From assembly GCF_000949635.1 (NCBI RefSeq), contig NZ_BAFN01000001.1, positions 3,407,052 through 3,471,051 on the forward strand: a stretch of 64,000 bases of DNA. The letters are read 5' to 3'. Of the stretch, positions 54,298 through 62,440 are shown one piece after another. Made by a program: the position numbers and the translations under genes. The notes under the pieces were generated by a model. It was not told the origin of the DNA. It worked only from the letters and a program-made list of their open reading frames with translations, and ran no database searches. Origin of the DNA: Candidatus Brocadia sinica JPN1 (GTDB lineage Bacteria; Planctomycetota; Brocadiia; Brocadiales; Brocadiaceae). Position 1 is the stretch's first letter. The number at the start of each line of letters is the position of its first letter.

Positions 54298-55488
54298 GTG
54301 AAGGGGAAGAGAGATCTATTAACACACTTGAAGGAACTAGCCGGCGTTTTTTTTAAACTCGGCATCATTGGATTCGGCGGGCCAGCTGCACATATCGCCA
54401 TGATGGAGCATGAGGTCGTCAGTAAAAAGAAATGGATGTCCAGAGAACACTTTCTGGATCTCATAGGTGCAACCAACCTGATCCCTGGTCCTAATTCAAC
54501 CGAGATGGCAATGCACTGTGGATACCACAGGGCAGGATTGCCGGGTATGATTGTTGCAGGCATGGGTTTCATCATCCCGGCGACACTAATAACAGGAGCT
54601 ATCGCCTGGTTTTACCAGCGATATGGTACTATTCCTGATATCAAGCCATTCTGGTACGGCATAAGACCGGCTGTGCTTGCTATTATCATTAATGCGGTAT
54701 ACAGGTTTGGCAAGAAGGCCTTGAAAAACTGGCAGTTGGGTATAATCGGTGCAGCAGTGATGGTTGCCTCTCTTGCGGGTATGAGTGAGGTGCTCATCCT
54801 CCTTGCATTCGGACTCCTTGGAATGTTCTGGCTTTTCCTCGTTCAAAACAAGAGCGGTATGAAAGAATCTCTTTTTCCTTTGCTTCTCTTGTCAGGAAAA
54901 CCAGGACATTTAAAGACGGCGATTACAGCAACAGCACTTACCACGGGACACGTTGCTGGCAACGTATCGCTTGTTAAACTCTTTTTGGTATTCCTGAAAA
55001 TCGGATCTGTGCTTTTTGGCAGCGGTTATGTGTTAATTGCTTATCTTCACGATGAACTCATTGACCGGTTAGGGTGGCTTACCCAACAACAACTTGTCGA
55101 TGCCATTGCTGTCGGGCAATTTACTCCCGGACCGGTTTCAAGTGCAGTTACCTTTGTCGGTTATCAGATTATCGGAATAAAAGGCGCCATACTTGCAACA
55201 GTTGGCATGTTTTTACCGTCTTTTTTCTTCGTAGCTATGTTGAATCCGTTCATTCCGAAGATGAGGACTTCAAAGTGGTTGTCATATTTTCTTGATTCAG
55301 TCAACATAGGGGCAGTAGCGATCATGGCGGTTGCGGTAATACAACTTGCCCGTGTCAGTCTTATTAACTGGCAGACCTGGTTAATTGCACTCGTGAGTGT
55401 TGCGGTTATATTCGTATTGAAAAGAGTGCATTCCTTATGGGTCGTGATTGGGAGTTCGATGGCAGGTTACCTATTGACCCTAATTTAA
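54298..55488 (+). CDS. chrA: Chromate transporter ChrA (CHR family)
   Basis: A 396-residue protein of two homologous CHR halves. First half: FKLGIIGFGGPAAHIAMME, LIGATNLIPGPNSTEMAMHC. Second half: FLKIGSVLFGSGYVLIAYLH, DAIAVGQFTPGPVSSAVTFV. About ten to twelve membrane helices. CHR proteins export chromate in exchange for sulfate or move related oxyanions. The start is GTG at 54298. In an anaerobe a sulfate-type anion role is also possible. Confidence 0.9.
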   Translation: MKGKRDLLTHLKELAGVFFKLGIIGFGGPAAHIAMMEHEVVSKKKWMSREHFLDLIGATNLIPGPNSTEMAMHCGYHRAGLPGMIVAGMGFIIPATLITGAIAWFYQRYGTIPDIKPFWYGIRPAVLAIIINAVYRFGKKALKNWQLGIIGAAVMVASLAGMSEVLILLAFGLLGMFWLFLVQNKSGMKESLFPLLLLSGKPGHLKTAITATALTTGHVAGNVSLVKLFLVFLKIGSVLFGSGYVLIAYLHDELIDRLGWLTQQQLVDAIAVGQFTPGPVSSAVTFVGYQIIGIKGAILATVGMFLPSFFFVAMLNPFIPKMRTSKWLSYFLDSVNIGAVAIMAVAVIQLARVSLINWQTWLIALVSVAVIFVLKRVHSLWVVIGSSMAGYLLTLI

Positions 55489-55704
55489 GAACAATAAACA
55501 AGATCAGAATCAATAAAAGGAGGGACATTTAACTAATTGAAGTTTGCTAAACATTAATTATTCGATAAGACCCTTTGGGATTTTTCACTCCGCAACCACT
55601 TTATCTAACAAATAAAAAATAAAGTAGTTGACACCGTTCTTTTTTGTGTCTATTTTACAGTTAAGGAATTTCCAATGGTGATGGCGTTTGGTCACATTTC
55701 CGAA

Positions 55705-55733
55705 TTGACATATAGATGATGTTGTAATACAAT
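55705..55733 (+). promoter_or_regulatory. Sigma-70 promoter of the first c-di-GMP riboswitch
   Basis: TTGACA (55705-55710), 17-base spacer, TACAAT (55728-55733). Transcription would start near 55740, just before the aptamer. Confidence 0.75.
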
Positions 55734-55750
55734 TTGTCCATAATTGATAA

Positions 55751-55840
55751 AAACAAAGCGATAAAGGCAAACCCTGAGTGATCAGGGGACGCAAAGTAAA
55801 GGGTCTTTAGACTTACAGGGAAGTAGGGATAAAGAAGACA
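55751..55840 (+). ncRNA. c-di-GMP-I (GEMM) riboswitch aptamer, copy 1
   Basis: The aptamer shows the GEMM hallmarks: GGCAAACC (55766-55773), a P2 hairpin CCCTGA-GTGA-TCAGGG, and GACGCAAAG (55788-55796), then a P3 region GGGTCTTTAGACTTAC..GTAGGG. The GNRA-like loop of P2 and the A-rich junctions match c-di-GMP-I RNAs. It sits between a sigma-70 promoter and a terminator ahead of the sigma-54 activator gene. The P1 pairing could not be fully assigned by eye; cGAMP or c-di-GMP preference is unresolved. Confidence 0.85.
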
Positions 55841-55860
55841 GCCTTAATTCAGAAAAAGAC

Positions 55861-55915
55861 AGCCTTACTGCCGGAGATGTTTTTCAGTAAATATCTTTGC
55901 AGTAAGGCTTTTTTA
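55861..55915 (+). terminator. Riboswitch expression platform: intrinsic terminator, copy 1
   Basis: AGCCTTACTGC (55861-55871) pairs with GCAGTAAGGCT (55899-55909), followed by TTTTTT. An inner AGAT/ATCT pair extends it. A partial copy of the 5' stem (GACAGCCTTA at 55837 and 55858) precedes it and could form the antiterminator. It ends eight bases before the activator's ATG, so regulation would be by premature termination. Confidence 0.85.
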
Positions 55916-55923
55916 TTTTAAAG

Positions 55924-57411
55924 ATGAAGAAAAAAACGATCTTTACTAATATTTTGATTTTAGATATTAATCCAATTTCTTCTCCGGAAGGAAATCTTGG
56001 GCAATTTTCAAAACTCATTGGGAATATCCTTCCTCACAAAGAAACTTCTATTCAAATCATTTCGCACTTTCCGCCGGGTCCCATAGACCCTTCACCCAGC
56101 CTCATTTTTCTTCGGTCCTCTCCCGTTGAATCCTTCATAGAGGTTCTCCTTCATGTAAGAAAACATTGGGAACAGAGTTTAGTCGTCGGTCTTTTCTGTG
56201 AGGGGGAAAATACTGCACGGGGTGTTTTCCAATGCCTCGAAAGTGGGCTGGATGACTTTATCTCTTATCCTTTCAAAGAAATAGATCTGGCTCCGCGTAT
56301 ATTGCGGCTTGTCCAGCGGAAGAATGAGACAAGTGCTTTTCCCAGGGCTGAAGTAGTAAAAAAAATGTCCCACCGGGAACACCTGATTGGGCAATCGAAA
56401 CCCTTCCTTCGCGTGATTGAGAAAATTCCATCCCTTGCCTGGTCTGATGCAACAGTCATAATTTACGGGGAGACAGGAACCGGGAAAGAACTTATTGCCC
56501 GGGCAATCCACTACAATAGCCACAGACATGGAAAACCGTTTATTCCGGTTAATTGCGGTGCCCTGCCGGACCACCTTATTGAGAATGAGCTTTTCGGGCA
56601 TGCAAAGGGCGCTTTTACCGATGCCTCTACCGCAGAGAAAGGGCTTGTAGCGGAAGCGGAAGGAGGCACTCTTTTCCTCGACGAGGTAGATGCCCTTAGC
56701 TATTCCGCACAGATTAAACTCCTTCGTTTCCTGCAGGACAAAGAGTATCGGCATCTTGGTTCTTCAAAGAGCAGGGTTGCAAATGTCCGGATCATTGCCG
56801 CAACCAACAGCGATCTCAGGTATCTTGTAGAAGCCAAACGCTTTCGGGAGGATCTTTATTATCGTCTGAATGTTCTTTCACTCACACTTCCCCCTCTCCG
56901 TGAACGGGTTAGCGATATTCCCCTCCTTGCTAACCACTTTTTTACCCGTTACGCAAGGCAGAATCGCCGGGGTTTACGGCATCTTTCGGAAGGTACAGTA
57001 CAAAAGCTGATTCACTATCATTGGCCAGGGAATGTGCGTGAGCTGGAAGGGGTAATGCAGCGTGCCGCAGTTTTATGCACTTCTTCTATCCTCAAACCTG
57101 ACGATATCGACCTTCTTCCGCATGACGAAAGAGAGTTATTGGAAGACTGTTCTTTACGAGAAGAGAAGAAGGGGGCTTTCAGTCCATTCATTACGGCATC
57201 TGATCTTCTGGTAACAGATCAGTCCTTACAAAAGGTCAAGATACAGGCCGTCAGTCAGTTCGAACGGTCATATCTAACAAATCTCCTTATTACCCACGAA
57301 GGGAACATTACACACGCCGCAAAAGCCGCAAGAAAGGACCGGCGGACTCTTCAAAGGCTTCTCCAAAAATACAACCTGGATGCACGTGCCTTCCGGACCA
57401 AATACGAGTAA
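55924..57411 (+). CDS. Sigma-54-dependent activator with degenerate receiver and GAFTDA loop
   Basis: A 495-residue bacterial enhancer-binding protein. The N-terminal 120 residues look like a receiver fold but lack an obvious phospho-Asp. AAA+ domain: IIYGETGTGKELIARAIH, NCGALPDHLIENELFGHA, the sigma-54 contact loop GAFTDA (the usual form is GAFTGA), TLFLDEVDAL, RIIAATN, YRLNVLSLTLPPLRER, and a Fis-type HTH at the end (GNITHAAKAARKDRRTLQRL). The Gly-to-Asp change occurs in some functional activators. Its own production appears to depend on c-di-GMP. Confidence 0.9.
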   Translation: MKKKTIFTNILILDINPISSPEGNLGQFSKLIGNILPHKETSIQIISHFPPGPIDPSPSLIFLRSSPVESFIEVLLHVRKHWEQSLVVGLFCEGENTARGVFQCLESGLDDFISYPFKEIDLAPRILRLVQRKNETSAFPRAEVVKKMSHREHLIGQSKPFLRVIEKIPSLAWSDATVIIYGETGTGKELIARAIHYNSHRHGKPFIPVNCGALPDHLIENELFGHAKGAFTDASTAEKGLVAEAEGGTLFLDEVDALSYSAQIKLLRFLQDKEYRHLGSSKSRVANVRIIAATNSDLRYLVEAKRFREDLYYRLNVLSLTLPPLRERVSDIPLLANHFFTRYARQNRRGLRHLSEGTVQKLIHYHWPGNVRELEGVMQRAAVLCTSSILKPDDIDLLPHDERELLEDCSLREEKKGAFSPFITASDLLVTDQSLQKVKIQAVSQFERSYLTNLLITHEGNITHAAKAARKDRRTLQRLLQKYNLDARAFRTKYE

Positions 57412-57563
57412 TTTTTGTAACTATTTAGCCAATTGAAGTTTCATCAGACTTAGGACGTGATGCTGAAATAAATTCAGCAAGACAGCGTCTTTCATTTTTC
57501 ATTCTGAACTTGTTTCAGAATCTCCTCGCAATCACTTCAGTTGACCAAATATTTTTTTTATTA

Positions 57564-57587
57564 ATGCGGCATCTGTGCCGCATTTTC
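57564..57587 (+). terminator. Intrinsic terminator after the sigma-54 activator gene
   Basis: ATGCGGCA (57564-57571), loop TCTG and TGCCGCAT (57576-57583) form a perfect 8-bp stem followed by TTT. Another hairpin, ATTCTGAA..TTCAGAAT, lies just upstream at 57500-57521. Confidence 0.65.
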
Positions 57588-57739
57588 ATGCCGCATATTG
57601 ATTTTGCCTGTATCTCTGCGATCTTCAAGGCGATAGAAAAATATTAATCAGGAACTATTATGCGGCTAGAAACCCACACCTATTTTCAACAAACTGGTAA
57701 AACACCTGAAAAATGAGGGTAGAGAGAAATAGCTTTTTT

Positions 57740-57755
57740 GGCATCTCTATTGCTT
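57740..57755 (+). promoter_or_regulatory. Sigma-54-type promoter
   Basis: TGGCATCTCTATTGCT (57740-57755) has GG and GC separated by ten bases, matching the -24/-12 consensus TGGCAC-N5-TTGCA. It lies 222 bases upstream of the small gene at 57963, with a REP-like palindrome between them. The nearby activator is an obvious candidate regulator. Confidence 0.6.
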
Positions 57756-57802
57756 TTGTTACACCATAACTATAGTAAACCGTTAATGGATTGACATGTA
57801 AT

Positions 57803-57922
57803 AGTCATTGCGAGCGACCGCGAAGCAATCCTGACACAAAGACTTAGTCGCGAGTCTTCGGCGTGAGCTTAGACGAACGCTCAGCCGAACGATCACATCG
57901 GGCTAGCGCCCTCGCAATGGAC
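57803..57922. repeat. REP-like palindrome
   Basis: Left GTCATTGCGAGCGACCGCGA (57803-57822) leading to AGCAATCC, right CCTCGCAATGGAC (57910-57922), arms CATTGCGAG/CTCGCAATG, plus an inner TCGGCGTGAGC / GCTCAGCCGA. The GTCATTGCGAGC end is a widespread dispersed-repeat signature. The whole gap 57412-57962 (about 550 bases) holds only repeats, a terminator and a promoter, no gene. Confidence 0.8.
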
Positions 57923-57962
57923 AACTCTCTTTAAGTGTTTGTTATAGAAATATAAGAAAGAA

Positions 57963-58316
57963 GTGTCCGTCATGGAGGAAAAAATCTTAAACTGTAGCAA
58001 TCCAGAGGTTTTGAGAGCACTTCTTGCTTACCTCATCAAGCATCAGAACGCAAAAGATACCCTGGAAGGTATTCTCGGATGGTGGTTTCCTAAAGGTTAT
58101 GTTGTGCAAAAAGACGAGGTTCAACATGCCATTGATTTTTTGATTTCAAAAAATTGGTTGACAAAACACGAGACTACTAATTTTCAAAAAATCTATGGGA
58201 TTAACAAGAAACAGCTCAAAGAGATCAAATCGTTTCATGCTTCATTTAAGGGAAAAGCGGATGGAAATGACATGCGAGATTATCAGGAAGTATGTGATTC
58301 ATCTTTGAGAAGATGA
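57963..58316 (+). CDS. Small protein of unknown function (winged-helix-like)
   Basis: A 117-residue cytosolic protein. The GTG at 57963 or the ATG at 57972 may be the start. Sequence LRALLAYLIKHQNAKDTLEG, GWWFPKGYVVQKDEVQHAID and FLISKNWLTKHETTNFQKIY suggests a helical winged-helix-like fold. It lies downstream of a sigma-54-type promoter and upstream of a Cys-rich secreted peptide, so these may be targets of the adjacent activator. Confidence 0.55.
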   Translation: MSVMEEKILNCSNPEVLRALLAYLIKHQNAKDTLEGILGWWFPKGYVVQKDEVQHAIDFLISKNWLTKHETTNFQKIYGINKKQLKEIKSFHASFKGKADGNDMRDYQEVCDSSLRR

Positions 58317-58496
58317 TAACAACTGGGAAAGAATCATATGAAAAAGGAGAAAAAGATGAAAGATAAAGATCGTTTTTGCAGTTTGTGTTTCTTCTGGAAA
58401 TGATAACGATAAAGAGATTTTTTATCGATCCCGGTAACTTATCGAGAGTGTTCTTGGTGGTCCGGGATAAACTTCTTTATGTGAGGAGGGGATAAA

Positions 58497-58679
58497 ATGT
58501 TAAAGAAGTTTAGTTATAGTCTTGTTGTTGTGGGTGCATTGATGTTCGGTGTAGGTGTTGTGAATGTTGCATTTATGAATTCTGCTACGGCTGCTGAGGA
58601 AAAGAAATGCGACAAATGCGGACACCTGCCATCCAAGCCTGAAAAGGATTGCAAGTGTGAATGCCACGCAAAAAAATAA
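58497..58679 (+). CDS. Small exported Cys/His-rich protein
   Basis: A 60-residue product with a strong ribosome site (AGGAGGGG, 58484-58491), a signal peptide (VVVGALMFGVGVVNVAFM) ending near ATAAE, and a mature part with KKCDKCGHLPSKPEKDCKCE and CHAKK. Five Cys and two His in 24 residues point to metal binding. The 5' leader contains a possible hairpin, ATCCCGG/CCGGGAT (58428-58468). Function unknown. Confidence 0.65.
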   Translation: MLKKFSYSLVVVGALMFGVGVVNVAFMNSATAAEEKKCDKCGHLPSKPEKDCKCECHAKK

Positions 58680-58717
58680 GGGCAAATTGATACCATAATA
58701 TGGCATGCAATAAACAA

Positions 58718-58834
58718 GAGGGGGGTTGTCCAAAAAGTCCCAAAAACGATTTTACTATGTAACTAGAGAGCGAAGGGGTCTCTCGTTCTCTACATGGATA
58801 TATAGTAAATGGTGACTTTTTGGCAATCCCCCCT
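58718..58834. repeat. 117-bp palindrome after the Cys-rich gene
   Basis: GAGGGGGGTTGTCCAAAAAG (58718-58737, continuing TC) pairs with GTGACTTTTTGGCAATCCCC (58812-58831, continuing CC), arms of 23 bases with few mismatches. Inner TTTACTAT/ATAGTAAA and AGAGAGCGA / TCGTTCTCT parts add stem. The shape and size resemble a MITE. The rest of the 58680-59057 gap holds only a terminator. Confidence 0.75.
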
Positions 58835-58996
58835 GCCCATACTGCGGTAGAGTTTAAAGCGGGCAAGGTGAGGTAAATTTTGATTATGTAAATTTCTAAA
58901 TATGTACAGGAACCCAATAAACCCCAAAGGCAAAATTTGCTACACAAGTACAGCATTATGTGTCCGGGGATGTTTTTCTCCTTTCTCTCGAAGCAC

Positions 58997-59036
58997 GGTG
59001 TCTCATCTTTATGGTGAGACACCACCTCCTTTTTTA
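58997..59036 (+). terminator. Intrinsic terminator or attenuator before the receiver gene
   Basis: GGTGTCTCA (58997-59005) pairs perfectly with TGAGACACC (59015-59023), followed within five bases by a T-run (59030-59035). It lies 20 bases upstream of the receiver start, which suggests attenuation or insulation. Confidence 0.7.
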
Positions 59037-59057
59037 TCTTGATAAAGGATTCGAACG

Positions 59058-59429
59058 ATGAAAACCATTCTTATAGTGGAAAATGATAAAAATCAACTTT
59101 TGCTTTACGAGTATGAACTGTCACTGGAAGGGTACAATATTATCACGGCAAAGGATGGTTATGAGGCTTTGAAGAAGGTAAAGGAGCACTTTTCAGACCT
59201 GATTGTAATGGATATTATTTTACCCGGGATGGACGGTGTTGAACTGATGGGTAGAATCTTGAGCGAACGTAAAAATATCCCGATTATTATTAACACCGCT
59301 TATGGAGGTTATAAGGATAATTTTATGACATGGTCGGCTGATACATATATTATTAAATCTTCTGATCTGAGTGAATTGAAAAACATGGTAAAGGAATTAC
59401 TAGGGAAAACCGAATGCAGAACACCCTGA
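59058..59429 (+). CDS. Single-domain response regulator (receiver)
   Basis: A 123-residue receiver: ILIVENDKNQLLLYEYEL, acceptor Asp in LIVMDIILPGMDGVEL, NTAYGGYKDNF, and YIIKSSDLSEL in place of the usual K-P motif. No output domain. It lies between the two riboswitch-controlled genes, on the plus strand. Partner unknown. Confidence 0.87.
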   Translation: MKTILIVENDKNQLLLYEYELSLEGYNIITAKDGYEALKKVKEHFSDLIVMDIILPGMDGVELMGRILSERKNIPIIINTAYGGYKDNFMTWSADTYIIKSSDLSELKNMVKELLGKTECRTP

Positions 59430-59485
59430 AAGTCAAGACAAAATTTGTTAAAAAGTTTTGGTTACATTTGATGAGTAAGGAGGTT

Positions 59486-60262
59486 CTATTTGAGGAATTC
59501 GATGCGCTTAATATAAGCCTCAGCCTTTCCGCCGCCACCAGTTGTGGTAGTGTCAACCTCAAGACATAAACCAGATATTGAGGGAACCTCTTTATCGTAA
59601 TATGTTTGAAACGCACCAGCCAAATCAAACTCTGAAATTACCGTTTCTTCAAGTTCCGGGTTTCCTACACAAACAAAACGCCCACCCGTTTGATAAAACC
59701 TCCCTTTGTAAGGCATGTTAATTTCGTCAGCTTCGCTGAGAAACAGGCTTATGAAATGGGGTAAATCCGGTATCAGAAAATGCCCACTGGGTAATTTTTC
59801 TGAACCAAAAAATATATATAAAGCCAAAGCTTGATTCCTGTTTCCGTTCTCAAAGGAAGCATCCTTTGGGTATTTCACAATTCCCCATTCAATGCGCGCT
59901 TTAGAAACTTCCGGAAGAGTGATATCCTTACAAACAAGAAAACCTCTGACGGGTTGCTTGGTTTTAGTAAACAACATACTATCCTTAATGAAGAATTCAA
60001 TTTCCGTAGGATACTTAGCTGCGCCCATATAATAAAGCCCCTTCGATTCCAACCACTTACGGATAGAACCTCCTGTATAATCTGAAAAATCGATTACATG
60101 TTTTACCTTCTGAACCTCTTCATTGTCTTGTTTTTTCAGACTGTTGTCCTTAGCAACTTTGGATGGTTCTTGAATCTCAGATAGTTTGTTTTCTTCTGAA
60201 AAAGCGTTTCCACTTAAAACAAAGATTACAATTGATATGATACTTGCTATAAAACTTTTCAT
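59486..60262 (-). CDS. Exported protein under riboswitch control, DUF3047-like
   Basis: A 258-residue secreted protein (signal peptide FIASIISIVIFVLSGNAFS), then a polar linker and a beta-rich domain: VKHVIDFSDYTGGSIRKWLE, FLVCKDITLPEVSKARIEWG, LALYIFFGSEKLPSGHF, and EAYIKRIEFLK at the end. The order of motifs resembles DUF3047-type envelope proteins, weakly. Its 5' leader carries the second c-di-GMP riboswitch and terminator, so it is probably a c-di-GMP-dependent surface or matrix protein. Confidence 0.7.
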   Translation of the reverse strand: MKSFIASIISIVIFVLSGNAFSEENKLSEIQEPSKVAKDNSLKKQDNEEVQKVKHVIDFSDYTGGSIRKWLESKGLYYMGAAKYPTEIEFFIKDSMLFTKTKQPVRGFLVCKDITLPEVSKARIEWGIVKYPKDASFENGNRNQALALYIFFGSEKLPSGHFLIPDLPHFISLFLSEADEINMPYKGRFYQTGGRFVCVGNPELEETVISEFDLAGAFQTYYDKEVPSISGLCLEVDTTTTGGGGKAEAYIKRIEFLK

Positions 60263-60284
60263 TTTTTGTGAAATTTTAACCGTA

Positions 60285-60339
60285 AAATAAAAAAGCCTTA
60301 CTGCAAAGATATGTTTCTAAAATCTTCGGCAGTAAGGCT
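60285..60339 (-). terminator. Riboswitch expression platform: intrinsic terminator, copy 2
   Basis: On the minus strand AGCCTTACTGC (60339-60329) pairs with GCAGTAAGGCT (60304-60294), followed by T6. The stem matches copy 1 exactly and the loops differ. It ends 23 bases before the ATG at 60262. Confidence 0.85.
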
Positions 60340-60421
60340 ATCTTACACTACGCCTTTGTAGTTAAAGACCCTATTACTTTGCGTCTCCCGATCACTCAGG
60401 GTTTACCTTTATCGCTCTGTG
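60340..60421 (-). ncRNA. c-di-GMP-I (GEMM) riboswitch aptamer, copy 2
   Basis: Minus-strand reading: GGTAAACCCTGAGTGATCGG, GAGACGCAAAGTAATAGGGT, CTTTAACTACAAAGGCGTAG. It has the same landmarks as copy 1 (GRYAAACC, P2, GACGCAAAG) with a clear P3 CTAC/GTAG hairpin. The core differs by a few bases (C to T in GGCAAACC), so ligand preference could differ. Confidence 0.83.
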
Positions 60422-60424
60422 TAA

Positions 60425-60453
60425 ATTATCATAATGATTCTTTCTCATGTCAA
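60425..60453 (-). promoter_or_regulatory. Sigma-70 promoter of the second riboswitch
   Basis: On the minus strand TTGACA (60453-60448), 17 bases and GATAAT (60430-60425). The spacing and strength match the first riboswitch's promoter, and the aptamer follows within ten bases. Confidence 0.75.
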
Positions 60454-60591
60454 ATAAAAATTTATTAACTATTGTAAATTCTCAATCTTATGTTACTAAT
60501 AAAAACAATGTGATAGATTATTATCAAAAAATAGGTACAATAAATTTAACAATTTGCTTATAAGGTCATTCATGAACAAGGAGGGTGTACT

Positions 60592-62440
60592 ATGAAAAGA
60601 GGTTGCCTTATGAAAAGATTTTTTTTTTACATGCATATTACTCTTATTCCCCTTACTTACGTTTGGGGACACTTCTCCATTTACGTTAAAGGTAACTCCA
60701 TTAAAGGAACACATCCCTGCTGGCGACCTTATCCCTGTCACAGTAACTATCACCATTGCCCCTAACCACCGAGTTTATAAGGATCAGGTCAAGGTAGAAA
60801 GCGCAGATCCTTCACGATTCGCGGTGACTTTTACAGAGCTTCCTGCTGGAAAGGTTAAGTACGACTCATTCCTGGAGAAAGAGGTAGAAAATTACGAAGG
60901 GCAGGTGGAAGTAAAGTCGTTCGTTCAGGTATCAAAGGACGTTCCCGCTGGCCCTCATAACATAAAGCTCAAGGTACACTATCAAGGGTGTTCAGAGAAA
61001 ATCTGCTTTATCCCCAAAATTGAGGAGTTTGTATTATCCGTCCAGGTGGAGGCTGTCGATTGGAAAGTACCTGCATCACGAGCAGAAGAAAAACAGTCTC
61101 AGCCTGTTTCAAAAGTTGAATCAGTAGCAAAACCCGGGGAAAAAACTGAAGCCACCGGTTTCCAAAAAACTATTGAAAGCCGTGGTATTTTTGTATCCCT
61201 GATCCTCGTCTTCCTGGCAGGAGTAGGTTTGAGTTTTACCCCGTGCGTGTATCCCATGATACCTATTACTGTGGCGGTAATCGGGGGACAGGCAATAGGG
61301 GATCAGGCTACAACAAGAAAACCGCTGACGGCCTTTTTCCTTTCGCTGATTTATGTCCTGGGTATATCTATTGTGTACTCAGCCATGGGAGTTGCAGCAG
61401 CTTCAACTGGTGCATTGTTTGGCACGGCCTTGCAAAGCCCATGGGTTATAGGTTTTGTGGTGACCGTTTTTATTGGCCTTGCCCTGAGTATGTTTGGGGT
61501 GTATTACCTGCGGGTTCCATCATTTATCTCTGATCGACTGGGAACAAAGACTGGAAAGGGGTTAATGGGGGTTTTTGTCATGGGGTTGGTATCGGGGATC
61601 GTGGCCTCTCCCTGTATTGGTCCTGCCCTGGCTAGTTTGCTGGTCTATATCGCCAGCACGGGAAACAAATTCCTGGGGTTCTGGTTGCTCTTTGTCTTTG
61701 CCTGGGGATTGGGAGTGCTACTGATTATATTAGGCACCTTTTCAGGAGCAATAAAGGCCCTTCCCAAATCCGGGATGTGGATGGAGACTGTGGAAAGGAT
61801 ATTTGGGCTCCTTTTAATCGGGGCTGCGCTGTATTATTTAAGGTTCATTATCTCAGAGAGTGCCTTTGTTATTATTCTGGGCCTGTTTTTGATTGTTACA
61901 GCCGTATTTTCAGGCGGGTTTGACCGGCTGACTCATGAGAGCACAACCTTTCAACGTGCGAAAAGGGCTTTTGGTATCGTAGCCTTTATCTTCGGGGCTT
62001 ACTTTCTTGTGGGGCATCTCATGATCAAGGGGTTTATCTTGCCACCGCTTTCGACCACAGTTCCCGGTCAGTCAGTATCAGCGGTAGAAAAGATCGATTG
62101 GGTAATGAGCGAGGAGGAGGGACTGAGACAGGCCAGGGAAAGTGGTAGGATAGCGATCATCGATTTTTGGGCAGAGTGGTGCGCAGCGTGTAAGGAATTT
62201 GATAAGTTTACGTACGCCGACCCGGAGGTTATCCGTGAATCGCAAAGATTTGTAAATATCAAGATCGACAGCACCAAAAGCGATGACCCAAAGGTTAAGC
62301 AGCTTTGGGATAAGTATGGGGTTGTTGGCTTGCCCACGATCGTGTTTATCAGCAAGGACGGAACTGTGCTCAGGGATAAAACTATTACCGGTTTTGTTAA
62401 TGCCAAAGAGTTTATTCAGGTTTTAAGAGGCTTGGAGTAA
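60592..62440 (+). CDS. dsbD: Thiol:disulfide interchange protein DsbD, frameshifted in the signal peptide
   Basis: DsbD moves electrons from cytosolic thioredoxin to the periplasm. Residues match from LKVTPLKEHIPAGDLIPVTV through the N-terminal domain (HNIKLKVHYQGCSEKICFIP), eight membrane helices with TPCVYPMIPI and ASPCIGPALASLL, and the C-terminal thioredoxin domain WAEWCAACKEF. The gene starts at an ATG with AAGGAGGG (60577-60584), but a T10 run (60619-60628) in the signal peptide has one T too many; with nine the frame joins perfectly. Could be phase variation or a read error. Without the first part, a GTG at 60824 would give a truncated protein. Confidence 0.85.

Noticed and set aside
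58356-58403. 15-codon frame ending with a CSLC group
   Set aside because: Too short, no conservation evidence.
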